Shown here: piece after piece, positions 1 to 39,435 of the stretch
Position numbering within the stretch: position 1 is the stretch's first letter
Layout: every line of letters begins with the position of its first letter
DNA from: Pogona vitticeps
Lineage: Eukaryota > Chordata > Lepidosauria > Squamata > Agamidae
Assembly: GCF_051106095.1 (NCBI RefSeq)
Contig: NC_135786.1
Span: forward strand, 89,886,501-89,950,500
DNA: 64,000 bases
Direction of reading: 5' to 3'
Position numbers and translations under genes: made by a program
Notes under the pieces: model-generated
Database searches by the model: none
Seen by the model: only the letters and a program-made list of their open reading frames with translations
Told to the model about the DNA's origin: nothing

Positions 1-148
1 TTTTTATTCTATTTTTGTTCCATTTTGGGTTTTTTCTGGTCTGTAAGTCGATTCTCCGGCTGCAAGTCGAATCTAAATTTTGCAGCCAGAGAAGTCTGTA
101 ACTCGAAAAGTCTGTAAGTCGAGCCGTCTGTAAGTCGAGGGTCCACTG
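1..148. mobile_element. Tigger-type (pogo/mariner) MITE, cut by window edge
   Basis: Right part of an element ending in the terminal repeat whose reverse complement starts CAGTGGACCCTCGACTTAC, followed by TA. It is nearly identical to the right half of the complete copy at 47885-48156. The TA duplication and CAGTGG-type end fit the Tigger group of mariner-like transposons. Confidence 0.75.
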
Positions 149-607
149 TACAGATTTGGGTTTTAAATGTCAAAGAAGGACATGGAAAAGATAACTTTTG
201 CCCCACATTTCTCAGAAGGGCTAAACACTGCTGGCAATCTGTTTGGTAGTAACGTGGATTAGTTGCCTCTTGTAACAACTGGGAAATGTGCTTGTTGTGC
301 ATTAAAGGTGGGCATAGAAAGTGAGTTTGCCTGTTTTGTTGTGATCTGTTTGTTTATTGTAGAAATAAACATTCTCCACATGACTGTAAACAGGGAAAGA
401 GGTCAGTGATGTGAATTACTCAAGTGAAGAATTCATGGCATGCTTTTTCATTATTGAATCACCACTAATGCATCAAGTATTTCACTTGTTCTTAGCAGTT
501 TTTCTCCAGCATGAATCTATTCTGTAACCTGTTTTTAGTAATATCTAGACTACTTTTGGTCTGGCTTTAGGCCTGGACATAGCATTAAAATAGCCTTGAT
601 TGATTCA

Positions 608-1152
608 CAGGGCTTGAAAAAATGCACTCATCCACTAATCTGTGACGAGTGAAAAATGCTGCTTGATGAGTCACAGCTCCCTGCCTGCCTGCCTCCTTCC
701 CCTCCGCCTGTCTCTCTCTAATCCTGCAGTCCTCCCCCCTCCCATTGCAAAAGGAAAACTGCCCTCTTCTCACGAGAGGAGAGGTCAAGTGGCACATATA
801 TATAGCTCTGCAGGAGAATGTAGAGTAGTCCCATGCTGGAGAATATGGAGGTTTCTTGCTCCCAGTTTCAACCAAACGAGGACACATCCTGGGGTGGGAG
901 GGAACCGTGGCTCCTTAAGAGGCCGGGCACTTTTGCTTTCAGTTTTATTTTTGCTGGAGACATTCAGAAGAAAGGCATTTTAAAATACAAATTTCATGAC
1001 CCCACAGGCACGCAGGTAATAAAGCAACTCAAGTCTGAGGGTATAAATTGGTGATTCCCAGTCACAATAAATTGCAAGGCTATAGTCCGGTCATGCTGAC
1101 TTGTGAAATTTTTGACTGACTGGTGAAACATTCTAAAAATTTTCAAGCCCTG
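608..1152. mobile_element. Non-autonomous hAT transposon, 545 bp
   Basis: Terminal inverted repeats CAGGGCTTGAAAA (608) and its complement TTTTCAAGCCCTG (ending 1152). Flanked by a perfect 8-bp duplication TTGATTCA at 600-607 and 1153-1160. The length of the duplication and the CAG end place it in the hAT superfamily. The inside has no transposase-like ORF; short ORFs here are incidental. Confidence 0.88.
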
Positions 1153-1713
1153 TTGATTCAGTAACTTCTAAGGTTAGGGGATGCTATTCTGTTGATTATC
1201 CTGATCTCAGCAGCTTTCACTGTCATTGAACACAGTATTCTCTAAGAATAGATTAGTTACCAAGAGCTTGCACAATGTTTTTTTTTTTCTGATAATCAGC
1301 TATCTTGTGTATAAATGAATCTACTGACTCAGAATATTTTTATATGGAGTTGTGGGCACTGCTTACTTTAAGATGGGGGGAAATTGACAATGATGATATA
1401 GAAACAGCAGAAAGATGACTTCAGGAACAAAAATGTTTGGAAAAACTACTTGTTTTTACATTATCATTATGGTCCCTTCAGTAAGACCCATGTAGTATTT
1501 TTTGTTTGTGCAGGACACTTCTTACACACAAGAATATGTTTGTCATTCTAGTGGCATTTGGATGGACTTGTTTCATATGATAGTGTTTGCAAATCACATT
1601 CTTTTTTAGAAGAACTTGCAGTGTGGAAATACTTCTGTGTGCTTGATGCTTGCTAAGAAAAGGGAAAGTCAAAACAATTCAGTGGTTTGCTTGCTAGTAG
1701 AACAAAACTATAG

Positions 1714-1901
1714 TTACCCAGTGGTACAGTGGGTAGAGTGATGTACTGAGACTTTGGAGATTAAGGTTTGAACCTCCACTCAGCCATGGAAACTGACTGA
1801 GGGAGTGGAACTGGTAAAACCATTCCTTAAACATCTCACTTGCCTTGAAAGCTCTGTTAGAATTGCTTTAAATCCGTTCTGACTTGATGACACATAGCAA
1901 C
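1714..1901 (+). repeat. tRNA-derived SINE
   Basis: Starts with tRNA-like promoter sequence (GTGGGTAGAGTG and box-B-like GGTTTGAACC) and ends in the tail CTTGATGACACATAGCAACA common in squamate SINEs. Flanked by a 13-bp duplication AACAAAACTATAG at 1701-1713 and 1902-1914, so the copy is complete. Confidence 0.85.
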
Positions 1902-3613
1902 AACAAAACTATAGGGAGGAGAGTTGCAACAAAGTATTAGATGAGTCAGGAATAAAGTTGTGATTTACAGTACTGTATGTCATGAAATCTTGCTGTGAAG
2001 CATTGTATTTATGATTCTGAAAGAAAATAGTTCATGATTCATCTCTTTTCAATTTTTCCTGTTTTTTTTTTTAAACAAAGCAAAACAAAATGCTTCAGGA
2101 AAAAAGGATGAAGGGAATGTATGCAGCATTCCTCAATAGCAAATTGTCATGACTATGCTCTGAATTTGGAATGGGCATGTATTGCATCAAAAATTAAAAT
2201 ATCCTGGGATGGTTGTCCCCACCTGGCCTTGGATTTTCCCCCTGCCATCAATGTACATTATTATAAAAATAGTGTTGATACTGTTATAATGATTAGAAAG
2301 AGATGATGCAACATTTAAAAGAGAGTATGCCTAGAAGATTGGGGGAGGAACCCTAAAAATTGGTTTATCTTTTTTTAGTATTTCAACTATATTACTGTTT
2401 CAAAAACAATCTTATAATGTGATAGATGTATCCATTCCCAGTTTGATAGTACTGTACTATGTATTGTAGTGTTAGGCGCCCACCTCTTTTAATGGGTACC
2501 CAAACTAAAATAATGTAGTGTTTGCTAGAATATGATGCCAATAGTAGGCTTTCATGTGTAATATACATAAGTCATGCTAGTTGACAGACCGTGTAGTGGT
2601 GTTTTAAGAGTTTTTAGTTCCAGGTTTGTCTTAATATTATAAGAAACTATTTCAGCAGCTTTTCAAGAGGAGGATTAGACTACTGATTGGCATTCAAGTC
2701 TCAGTCATGAGATGGTTTGTTCAAAAGTGCCAGTGTTGAATTGGCCATTCGGTTCAGCAAGTTTTCTTGTGAAGACTGAAATTCAAGAACATGAAATAAG
2801 CTTATTTCCATTATAGCATTGCCCATGCCTTTGGATTAGTCTTTAGAAATTAGATTTCTCTCTCTCTCTGTCTCACACACACACACACAAAACCATCTGT
2901 CTCATATAAGGCGTTAAACTGTTCAGTTCATCAGAGAAGATGCATGCCATAAGTGAGAAATGAAAATTTCTGAGAACAATAGTTAGAATAGCATTAGTAG
3001 GGTTTTAATTGGATATCAGGCCATTTATTAGTTAAAATTGTATTTTTATTGATGTTTTATGCCTTGTATTTAATTTTAATCATACATAGACTTCCAAATA
3101 GATATTTATAGATCTGCGGATCACTGGTGCAAATATATAGAGAGATGCATTGGAGGAAAAATGATGCACTCTATTCTTTTTCGTATATTTTTAAATGTGT
3201 GGTACATTTATCTCTGCTTGTTTGTATTATAGATAGATAGACAATAACCCAAAGATACATGTGCGCCCAGTAACACACACAAAAATAGCTCAAATGATTA
3301 ACGATAATAGAAGTGAAAAGGAGGATGAAATAGTGAGCTAGAGAAAAAGGATGTGGAAAATACTAAATTGAAAGGGAAAAGAAAAGGAAAAAAGTAAAAT
3401 GGGAAAAGTTGATCAAGATTGATTTCATAATGCAGATTTTCAGCTTCTTAGATCTATGGTAATTTAGAAAGTGGGAATGTATACGTATTTGTTTTCATTT
3501 GTTTTTAAGGGCATCTGAAAAATGTGAATCATCTTGTTAATAATCTGCTTTTATTCGCAGTTTTAAGGTTTTTTCATTGTGCTTGGTGTTGATTTAATGG
3601 CCAAAATCCTGTT

Positions 3614-3838
3614 TAGCATAGTAAGTCACACTAGTCTAGGCCCTTTGAATCCATGAGGATTTGATGAGTCAACTACTCTGTAGGTTCAATTGATTCAAAA
3701 GGGTATACTGTAATAGTTGCTAGCATAATAAGTAGCTGTTACAATAGGCCCTTTTGAATCAGGGGAACTCATGGAGGAGTTGACTTATCAAATCTGTTTT
3801 GATTCAGTGGGTTTATTCTAGTGTGATTTACTGTGCTA
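3614..3838. repeat. Foldback (long inverted repeat) element
   Basis: Both ends match in inverted orientation over about 21 bases (TAGCATAGTAAGTCACACT and its near complement at 3818-3838). The arms continue inwards with TTTGAATC/GATTCA-type repeats, so most of the 225 bp could fold as a hairpin. A second copy lies at 25660-25875. Class unknown. Confidence 0.6.
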
Positions 3839-5149
3839 GACAACCAGTTTTTGGCCTGTGAATTTGGCACCTGAGTGCAAGGTTCAAAGCAGGTGACTTC
3901 TCTTGGAACCCATGACTTCTGTTCTGTTTTAAAATAAAATCAAGTTATTGTATTCCATTCAACTTGAATCTCCTAAGATAATGACAGCATGCTTTTAATA
4001 AAGGCCTTAATGAGAATTTGCTGAAGAAGGTTAGAGTATAAGTCCCGTGATCTTCTGTTGGGCACAGCATACAAGCAGCTCAATACAGTTTAATAATTAA
4101 GATTAGTGTTAAATAATTAGCTAAGGGTGCTTTATGCTAATTGAAAAGCTTAGTAACATGCTGTCATGCAATATGGGAATCAGATTTTGTAAATTAATCT
4201 GAATTACTTGGAGCCAGCTAAAAAGATAGAGTATAAAGGTCAGAAGGAGACATTAGAGGTGCAGGCTAGTACCCCTAGTTGAGGGGAATTTGGCAGTGGC
4301 TGAAAATGCGCTAAAGCTACTTTATGAAGTAGAGTTCTGAAGTCTCAAATGAGACAGAACTGAGGTGGTTATGTTATTTCTGGCTTTGGACATAATTATC
4401 GTCCTAATATAGTAAGTAGTAAAAGAATATACTTACCATATCATGAAGCTGTTTGTGTTACTTAGTTCTGGAGTATAGAAAGTGATAGTCCTACAGTTAG
4501 GTACAGTAGTTCTATAGTCTCACCCACTTACTGTCCTGCCTCAGCTGATTTGGAAACGATTTTACAACACTTTTCAGTTGAAGATATAATATAATGAAAT
4601 ACGTGAGTGGAACTGGAAAGAATCCTTAAAGTTCATCAATAGCTTAACTACCAGATTCTCATTCAGAATACACTACATTTCCAAACAGAAGGTTTAATTG
4701 TAATAGTAGAAATATCAAGTTTCATTCTGTTAAAAAAAGCATTTATCTCTATTGAGAGTAGCACTATGTTTGTGGAAGTTTGTAAATGTGCTCTCTATAT
4801 TAAGACCTGTTAATCAAAAGGAAGAAAAGAGGTTTTTTTTTTTTTTTGCTGGAATGGAAGAATAATTAAAGAAGTAAATATCAGAATGAAGCAAACTCAT
4901 GGGCAGTATCCTTGTGAAGAACAAAGACAGCTCATTAATATACCTTGTGATTGGTATATTAAGTCACAAATAGTTCTATTTGTCTACTTGTGAGAAGTCT
5001 CTTGTGTAGCCTCCCCCCTTTTTCTCCCCGTACATGACCACTTCAGACTCTTGCCTCAAACTTCCAACATTTATTAACGTCTGTCCAACAGATATATTTA
5101 TAATGGACTTGTGTATCAACTTCTTTTCCTCCTCCAACGAGGAAATGGT

Positions 5150-5760
5150 TCTGTTAACTTCCCCTTAACAGTTCCTCTCTCTTAGCTTCTAACCATGGTT
5201 TTCCCTTTTCAACGACGATTCTTGCATGGATTCTGCAGCAGTGACTCTGCCTCTTTTGCCTACCATTCCTCTTCTCTCTTCACCTTTTGGTTGTCTGGTG
5301 TTCCTTCTGAGTTCTTTCAGACTGAGGAGGGGGACGCCATGTTCCCCCGGCTTCTTCTTTTCTTCCACCTTCCTTCATTTGTTCTTGTTCTCTCACTGTC
5401 TTTCTCAGCTCTCTCACTCTCCCCAATAAGATAGCTTACACTATTTTGGGGTCTGGCCGATTGTTTCTTCTCCACTTCCTCTCCTGGGACCATCAGTTTT
5501 TCCACAGGTTCTCTAATTCTATCCACTCCCATCCTTCAGGTAATAATCATTCAGCTTTCTTTTTAGGTCTCTGACCATCCAGGCTCTTCTACCCACCTAC
5601 CCTGTCGCTCCCTTATATACCTGTCTCCTTTAATTTGTTTCCTTCTCCTTTTCTCCCCCTCATGTTTTCCTGCCTTTCCCCCCAGTTTTACATTTTCATT
5701 TTCTTCCTTATTCTTTCCTTTTCCCTCCTTCCAAGCCTGACATCTGAGTTTCCTGGCAAT
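5150..5760. other. Pyrimidine-rich stretch of unknown origin
   Basis: The + strand is strongly C/T-rich over about 600 bases, with several incidental ORFs of 60-80 codons on both strands. It may be the remains of a retroelement end. Nothing diagnostic was seen. Confidence 0.35.
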
Positions 5761-6094
5761 CCTCATTGGTCCTTAATAGCTAGCAAAGGTTCATCTGATG
5801 GCTTCTCTTAGATAATGTTTTTTAAAATTGTATTTAACATTTACAGCATTAAGATATTTACAAAAGAAGTAGGCTTAGATGCAGAGTTTCCTTCTGTAAC
5901 TGTTCTGTAGAAGAGTAAAAAATCCAGCAGCTGCTTCCAGTGCGGAAAGAAGGTGATCCAGTTTTCATTTCCATCTAATAAACTGTTCCACAGGATTCCC
6001 CGGTCCTCCATAATTAATGGGAGGGAGTGTATTCAGCTAAATTTCCTTTTTCAGCAGAAGCATTCTGTGAAGAGCACTCCACTCACATCATTTA

Positions 6095-6453
6095 CCATAT
6101 TTTTCAGTTTATAAGATGACCCAATGTATAAGACAACCCCCCTATTCTAACCCCCAAATTAGAAAATTTGATCCCCACGGGGCTTAGAAAGTGGATAAAG
6201 CAGCTATGAAAGGGCTGAATGATCACACTGTTTTGATCCTGAAGGCTTTTCATGGCTGCTTCAGGATCAAAAGTGTGCAATTGTGCCACCCTTTCACGGC
6301 TGAGTTCTTAGGAAGTGGGTAACGCAGCCTTGAAAATCCCTGTGGCTTTGCAAAAGGCAGGGAAAGCGGCTGCCTTCTGTGTATAAAACGACCCTCAATT
6401 TTTTGTATAATTATTTAAGGAAAAAGTGTTGTTTTATACACAGAAAAATATGG
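6095..6453. mobile_element. TA-flanked DNA transposon (MITE)
   Basis: Terminal inverted repeats CCATATTTTTC at 6095 and GAAAAATATGG ending 6453, each continuing into a GTTTATAA/TTATAC-type stretch. Flanked by TA on both sides. Small size and TA target fit a non-autonomous mariner-like element; the exact family was not recognised. Confidence 0.72.
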
Positions 6454-8307
6454 TAGGCTATGATTTATTACAGACAACCTTATTATCTACTTTTATTTGT
6501 AATATTTCAGGTGAAATACCTTCTAATACCCTTTTTGGCTTTCATTGCCCTAAAATTTTTTTTAGATTATTGGTATTTGTGAAGAGATTGATTCACCTAT
6601 TTTAGGTGAGAAAGTGCCACCTTGTTTTTACATGAGTACCAGTTTAATTTAAATAATTCCTGTTTAAAATACTGGAAGTTGCTGCATAAATTGGTAGATA
6701 TCAAGGTAATCATTAACAGGGATGCAAGTACCTCTAAAAATTAAGATTTAAAAGATAGCTGCATATTTAGTAATCCTTTGGTTAACTAAAGTAATATACT
6801 GATTGTAGTACATTTACAAAATTGTGATATGGGTTTGATCTTGTTGCAGAACAGATATCTCATGCCCCCCCCCCATGTTATCAAAATTAAAGGGGAAAGG
6901 CAGAGGGGAAGCAAAAGATTGTGGCACTCTGAAGACTGGCTGATTTGTTTTAGTGTGAGCTTTTGTGGCTGAAAATCTGCTTCATTAGCCAAAAAGAATG
7001 CAAATATACAGCATGTCTTCTTTATATTTATTTGGTGGTGAGAGTCATGACCAGATGAGGATAGAGTTAATGGAAAAAGTGACAGTGCTTCATTAAGACA
7101 GGAAAGGGACACTAGTGGTTGCAGGCCCTAGCCAGTTGATAAACTGTATTCCAAGTAGATTTGGCTGTCACAGAAAATCTAAGAAATGTTTCTGGGACAG
7201 AGGTCAGAGTCTGTCAAAGTAGACAGCCATGCCTGTAACTGTAAGATATTACACAAGCTAGATTATTAATAAACATACTTATTACACAAAGAAGCTTTGA
7301 TTTCTCTTTAGACCTGAAACATTTTGCCTCTGCATTCTCTCTCAGTCTCTTCTTATTTTTTCCTCTTTAACTGTATCAACATGTTCAGGTGGAGTCAGAT
7401 GGCTACTTCTTAGGAAACTTATTCCAACTTCTTTTTGCTGTTACCTGCATTCTGCAGTAGAGAATCAGTCCCCAGATGCAAAACAGCTGATAGCACGAAT
7501 ATGGAAACTGGTTATTTTACAAAATTTGCAATGCAAAATTTGGTCCCTAAGGGATCAGATTTTTGTTAGAATTTCTTTATGTTTGTATCTTCTTCAGCAG
7601 AAGACTGAGGAGCACTGGGAGAAAGGCAGCACATAAGTGCAATTAATTAATTACACTATATTCATCTGTGGTGAACATCTTTAGTAATAAATTATAGATA
7701 AATTATTAGGACTCTGAGTTTTTTTCTTTTATTCAAAGTTATTTTCAAAGAAAACCTGTTTTTGATTTTTCCTATTAAGGACATTGATGCATAGTAACAT
7801 ATGACTGCTGTTATAATTAAGGATGCCTTGTCTTTTAACTTGATTGAGGGTTGGAACAATTATTTAGAGAACGTATGATTTGCAAATTCTGGGTGATCTT
7901 TTCTAAGTCTAGAGTTATTTTCCTCTTGCTTTATTAAATGCCTGTTCTACTGGGAAAAGGAAATCGTTTAACGTTCAGTTTTGTCCTTGTGGGGTTGGAG
8001 TAACAGAAGACACAATAAGGGTTGTGGGTTTTTTGTATGTAATATTTGCAAAAATTAGTGAAGTAGATTGCTCCTATTATATTAAAATCTTTAGAAATAA
8101 CTTCTGAGTGTATTTATGCCAAAGAAACAATAATGGAGACATTTGCAATATGAATCTCTTTTGCTGAAAAAATTTAGGAAAGTGTTTTGGTGGATTTAAG
8201 TATAGTCCATTTTATTTTATCTTTTGAATGGGTCTGTGAATATATGTAATATTTTTAGAAAATGGGTTGTTGACTTATTTTAACATAGATACGTCTGTAA
8301 TTCACAG

Positions 8308-35092
<26,785 letters not shown>

Positions 35093-38049
35093 TGTTTAGG
35101 CACTGTGAAGTTCTAGCAGACTTGTTCATCAGAACACTATTCTCCCACCTCCCTTCCTGAGAATATCACCAGCCTTTGGATTGGTCTCTGTGCTGCCTGT
35201 AGCTTCTCATTTTTGAATCACATGAAGATACTTTTAAAGTACTGTTTTTAATACACACAAGGTGTGGCCTCTTATTTTTTTTGGCTGTATCTTTTTAAAA
35301 AAAAATCTTGAGCACTGGAAAGAAATTGTGTGCAGTCTGGTGGGTACAAGCTGTGTTGCATTCTTATATGAGCACACTTGCACTGTATCTTCTACAGCAG
35401 AAAACATCACAAAAATCACCTGCCTTAAGAGGGATGACAACCAGAAGCTAAGCTAGACAGATAACCATATACTAAGGTGTTAATGAAAGGCAAAAGCTGT
35501 TTGTTGGTCTTTAAAAATGAAAATTATTGTAATCTCTAAAAATATATAGACATAGAGACTGTTAAGCACACTGTTGACTTGAGTTTTTAAAATAATGAGG
35601 ATTAAGAACTGATGCCTTGTTTTGTAAACTTTCTATGGTATTTATTGGGGTGGGGGGGTGTTTAAAAGCCTTACCTATGTAAAAACAGTATAAGTGCTTC
35701 CATTAAAGAAAAAGAAAAAAAAAGAGGACCGGTCATGAAAAGTTTACCAAAGTCACTTGCCAAACAATTTTTGCCTTTTAACTTCTTTAAACACTATTCA
35801 GAAATAGCCAGCAAATATGAAGAATGTAAATGAGTATGAATGTCTCTTCAGTCTTAACCAGGAATACTTCAAATGTATGCATTTGCCCCCAAACGTAATT
35901 TTAGCTTCAAACTCTTGGAAGTCATGGAATTTCAACATTTAACTCCATAGATACACTGACTTACAAAAACAGTCTACTTATCTCATTCATCTTGTATTTG
36001 TTGATTTTGTATTATCATATCATCTTTAAAGATGAGGATTTTCATTGGATACATGTAGTATACATGAGTAATTGGAATTTCTAGTATATTTTTGTTTCAA
36101 GCAGTACCACTTCCTTTAAAATTTTCATCTAGTGGCTATATGAATGTATTGTTAAATCCAGATTTAATAGGGGAAAATGTATACATCTTTTGGGCCACTG
36201 TACTCCAGAATTTTCATTGGCAGTTACTGAGAAGGGTGAAAGCAATATATTCAAGAGAATGTATAATTTTTTTTATAAAACATGTATATTTTAAGTATCT
36301 TTAATACTGTGCTGTACCTCAGAAGTTAAAATGTATTTGACCAGATACTGTGTATGCTCCTTACAGATTTATGTAGCTATTTTGAAATATTCTGCAATCC
36401 CATTTTATGTCTGTTTGTGAAACACAGTACTCCACTTACTTTAGTATATTAAAATTGGTTTCTGCATTCAGCCTCACACTTAGCCAAAAATCAAGTATCT
36501 GTGTGGGGTATGAAATCATTGAGGCTAACTGCTCTTTTGGGAACTTTGTTCCATGAAGGACAAATAGCAGTCACTTAACCTTTCATAGCCCAAGATATTT
36601 TTCCAACCAGTAAACTGTCATTCGGCTTCAACATGTTTTGCTGGGTTTTCAATATTTTTAGAGGCATATAAGAATACAAATTGTAATAATATGCTGTAAA
36701 TTTGTCCACATGAGACAATGAGTAAAATAGGTGATCCTTTAAAAATCATGAGTACACCTAATTGGTGGTCCTTTTAAAACAGCATCCTTCAAATACAGTA
36801 GATTATAGTATTCTGGTATTTTCCACTTCACATAGCTATATCCTAATTAAACACTATACACCTGGGGTACAGTCTGCTTGCCCCCTTTGCTCCCAAATTA
36901 GAACTACAGACAGCTGGGTCCCAAATAGGTGCTTCACATTTAAAGTCCTACAGAAATAACTTTTGTAAGTACATCTTGTACAGAAATGTTTGTAATCAAG
37001 TAAATTAGAGGCAGGGTATGTTCACACACTTAAGCTGAAAGAAAGCACTAATTTTATCTAGTTTTAAAATATTTAGGCAAATCCAGATTTTAAACTCTAG
37101 ATTGTAAATATATTTTGCTATACTTGTATGTGGCTGCTGAAGCACTTTGTAAAGAAATTAGGATATTTTAGAATGGTACACTATGCATTAAAATGAAATG
37201 TGCCTTTAACAATGTAATGCTACAAACTGTCTTGCAGTTAACTATCAAATTAAAGTTTAAATAGTGAAATTTGTATATGAAAATATGATTTACTGATTTG
37301 AATCTGCTACTGTTGTGTGATTTCTCTGTTGACACAAAAGATGAACATAGAACTCTGAATTACCCTTTTGCAGGAATAAGTATAGCCCGTCACTAATTCT
37401 TTGTTCAAATAACTTAGGTTCCATTCTGTTGACATACACAGTGCACATAATTAGAAAGAGAACCTAAAGCAGGGGTGGGTAAAGTACTGCACATGAGCTT
37501 TCCAGAGCCCAGTACATACATGCTGAAATCAGAAGTCCACCCACTTGTTATATTTGGGAGGTGGGGAGGAGATCTGGTCGATAGACCTTGCCTGTCTGTT
37601 TTAATTATTAAATATGGAGGAAAGCGGTGAAGGTTAAATTCTGCTTGAAAATCTGAGCACTATGCAGATATTAAAATGGAAGCTAAGGTGAACTAAGTTA
37701 GACAGTAAACTGATAATGCAGCCAAGCTAGGAGATGGGTATGCAAGAAAGAAATAATCCATTTGCCTCCATGCTTTTGAACCAGCAGAGAACGTCAACTG
37801 AAGCCTCTGTCTGCACATCAGTGCCTTGGAATAGGAACCAGCCCAATATACCATATGACACCAAAGGAAATTTGTTTCTTTCCCTGTTTAAATGTCAGAT
37901 GTTTTTCTCCTGGCAGTTTTTTTTTCATCTAAGAAACTCATGTCCTGTAGTTTCTTAGTTACAAACAATACATAAGCAAACTCAACTGTACAGAGTTCAA
38001 GAAGGTAGGTATCACTACTGAAAGAAATATTTCAACCATTTCAGAGCAA

Positions 38050-38155
38050 AGACAACTTGCAGCCCTCCAGATGCTGTGCAACTGGCTAGCTAATTATGAT
38101 TAATAGGCCCTTCAGTCTAATATGGAGGGTCATGGCTTGGCCACCCTTGTTTTAG
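38050..38155. repeat. hAT-like MITE remnant
   Basis: CTTGCAGCCCTCCAGATGCT followed by GGCTTGGCCACCCTTG resembles the CAGGGGTGGCC-ended element common in reptiles; diverged. A possible mate end, CAGGGGTGGGTAAAG, lies at 37473-37490, so the piece could be larger. Confidence 0.42.
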
Positions 38156-38649
38156 AATAGAAAGGAAACAAAAGCTGGTAAACCAGATTCCAGTCCAGGG
38201 GCTCAGCATCCAAGCCCTGTGCTAGACATATAAACTATGGCAACACAGAAACATTGCAGAAGTGGGTTTTGACATTTTAAAAACCTCTAACAATACCTGT
38301 GATACCAGTGTGCAAAATCATGATTGTCATAAGTCACAACACTGAGAAACACTGGCTATTGTAGCTAGAGCCATACAGACTATTTCTAGAAGAAAGCAGT
38401 GTGATGATTTGTAAACAAGTAGTGATTCAAGAAATGCAGTGCTACTGAAGAAAGCTTACCAGAGAGATGACATTTTTAGTAGCACCTTTTTAAGCAAAAG
38501 GTTTTTACAAAATCTGACTCTTAACATTCTGGATAAGGCTAAACCAATTTTCCATGGAAATGAAACTTTCCAGAATGGTACAGATGATTACTGGGGTTTT
38601 GTTTTTAAGGCACAATGTCAAGCTTCATGCTGAACAGATCCAAGATCTA

Positions 38650-38655
38650 AATAAA
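38650..38655 (+). terminator. Candidate distal PKN2 poly(A) signal
   Basis: AATAAA followed within about 12 bases by a T-rich run. It is the last good signal before the intergenic transposons. Two ATTAAA variants upstream (35702, 37249) could serve shorter transcripts. Confidence 0.45.
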
Positions 38656-38858
38656 CTTGTACTTTTTTTATACAAGCTGCTGTTCCTCGTATTATGACTC
38701 AAGAATGCTGCTGGAGCTAAGAGAGAACAAAAATAGCACCGGTCTAAGTTAGAACGTCTAAAAAAGAATTAGGCTAATGGCTTGTAGGAACAGTTCTGTC
38801 TAATTTATTTATATCAAGATCTTGTACAACACTTCATCTGATACTTTATTCCCTACAG

Positions 38859-38992
38859 CACTGGTTCTTAACCTTGGGTTACTCAGGAGTTTTGGACTTC
38901 AACTCCCAGAAGCCTTCACCACCAGCTGTGCTGATGGGTTTCTGGGAGTTGCAGTTCAAAAACATCCGAGTAACAAAGGTTAAGAACCACTG
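38859..38992. mobile_element. Palindromic hAT MITE (Charlie/MER5-like ends)
   Basis: Left end CACTGGTTCTTAACCTTGG; right end inverted, CAGTGGTTCTTAACCTTTG. Nearly the whole 134 bp is an inverted repeat, with AACTCCCAGAAGC and TTTCTGGGAGTT arms. Flanked by a perfect 8-bp duplication CCCTACAG (38851-38858, 38993-39000). Confidence 0.9.
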
Positions 38993-39019
38993 CCCTACAG
39001 TGTATTCTATATCCCAGTA

Positions 39020-39435
39020 CAGTGGTGCCTCGCTTGACGAGGATAATCCGTTCCAGCAAAATCACTGTAGAGTGAAAACCTCATCAAGCGAAATAAAAAA
39101 GCCCATTGAAATGCACTGAAAACTGGTTCAATGTGTTCCAATGGGCGAAATACCTCAGCATCCAGCAAAGATCCTCCATAGGGCGGCCTTTTTCCTAAGC
39201 CTGTGCAGCGTAAAATCCATCCTGAACACAGCAGGGAGCCATTTTGAACAGCCGGTGGCCATTTTGAAAACCCGACAATCAGCTGTTTTGATCGTCGTAA
39301 TGCGAAGAATCAGTTCCCGAAGCAGGGAACTGATCGTCGTAAAACGGATTTTGCCCATTAAAACATTTTGCGATCGCAAAAACAGTAGTGAAGCGGATTC
39401 GTCAAGCGGGGTAATCATTAAGTGGGGCACCACTG
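39020..39435. mobile_element. Tigger-type MITE
   Basis: Left end CAGTGGTGCCTCGCTTGACG, right end GTGGGGCACCACTG, flanked by TA. Closely similar to the copy at 21530-21923 (shared AGCCCATTGAAATGCA and CAGCTGTTTTGATCGTC). Confidence 0.88.

Larger units (their letters stand above)
1..8307 (+). other. PKN2 intron upstream of the first exon seen
   Basis: No PKN2 exon was found here; HR1a-encoding exons should lie further left. It holds the repeats listed separately at 1-148, 608-1152, 1714-1901, 3614-3838 and 6095-6453, a short (TC)n(AC)n run near 2858-2890, and a pyrimidine-rich stretch at 5150-5760. Nothing recognisable was seen in 1915-2850, 3850-5000 or 6460-8300. Confidence 0.7.
35093..38680 (+). 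other. PKN2: PKN2 3' UTR (extent inferred)
   Basis: AT-rich sequence with no exon or intact ORF follows the PKN2 stop. Candidate poly(A) signals are ATTAAA at 35702 and 37249, and AATAAA at 38650, which is followed by a T-rich stretch. From about 37480 it contains a degraded hAT-like piece that may have been exapted into the UTR. The 3' end is inferred from signals only; a shorter UTR is equally possible. Confidence 0.55.

Noticed and set aside
642-1054. ORFs of 113 and 73 codons on the + strand
   Set aside because: Lie inside a non-autonomous hAT element and have no protein similarity that I recognise.
5195-5766. Overlapping ORFs of 60-80 codons on both strands
   Set aside because: Low-complexity pyrimidine tract; composition explains them.
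1-8307. Search for PKN2 exons encoding HR1a
   Set aside because: No match to the expected REIRKELKIKEGAENL or NKKLEELHHKLQ coding in any + frame.
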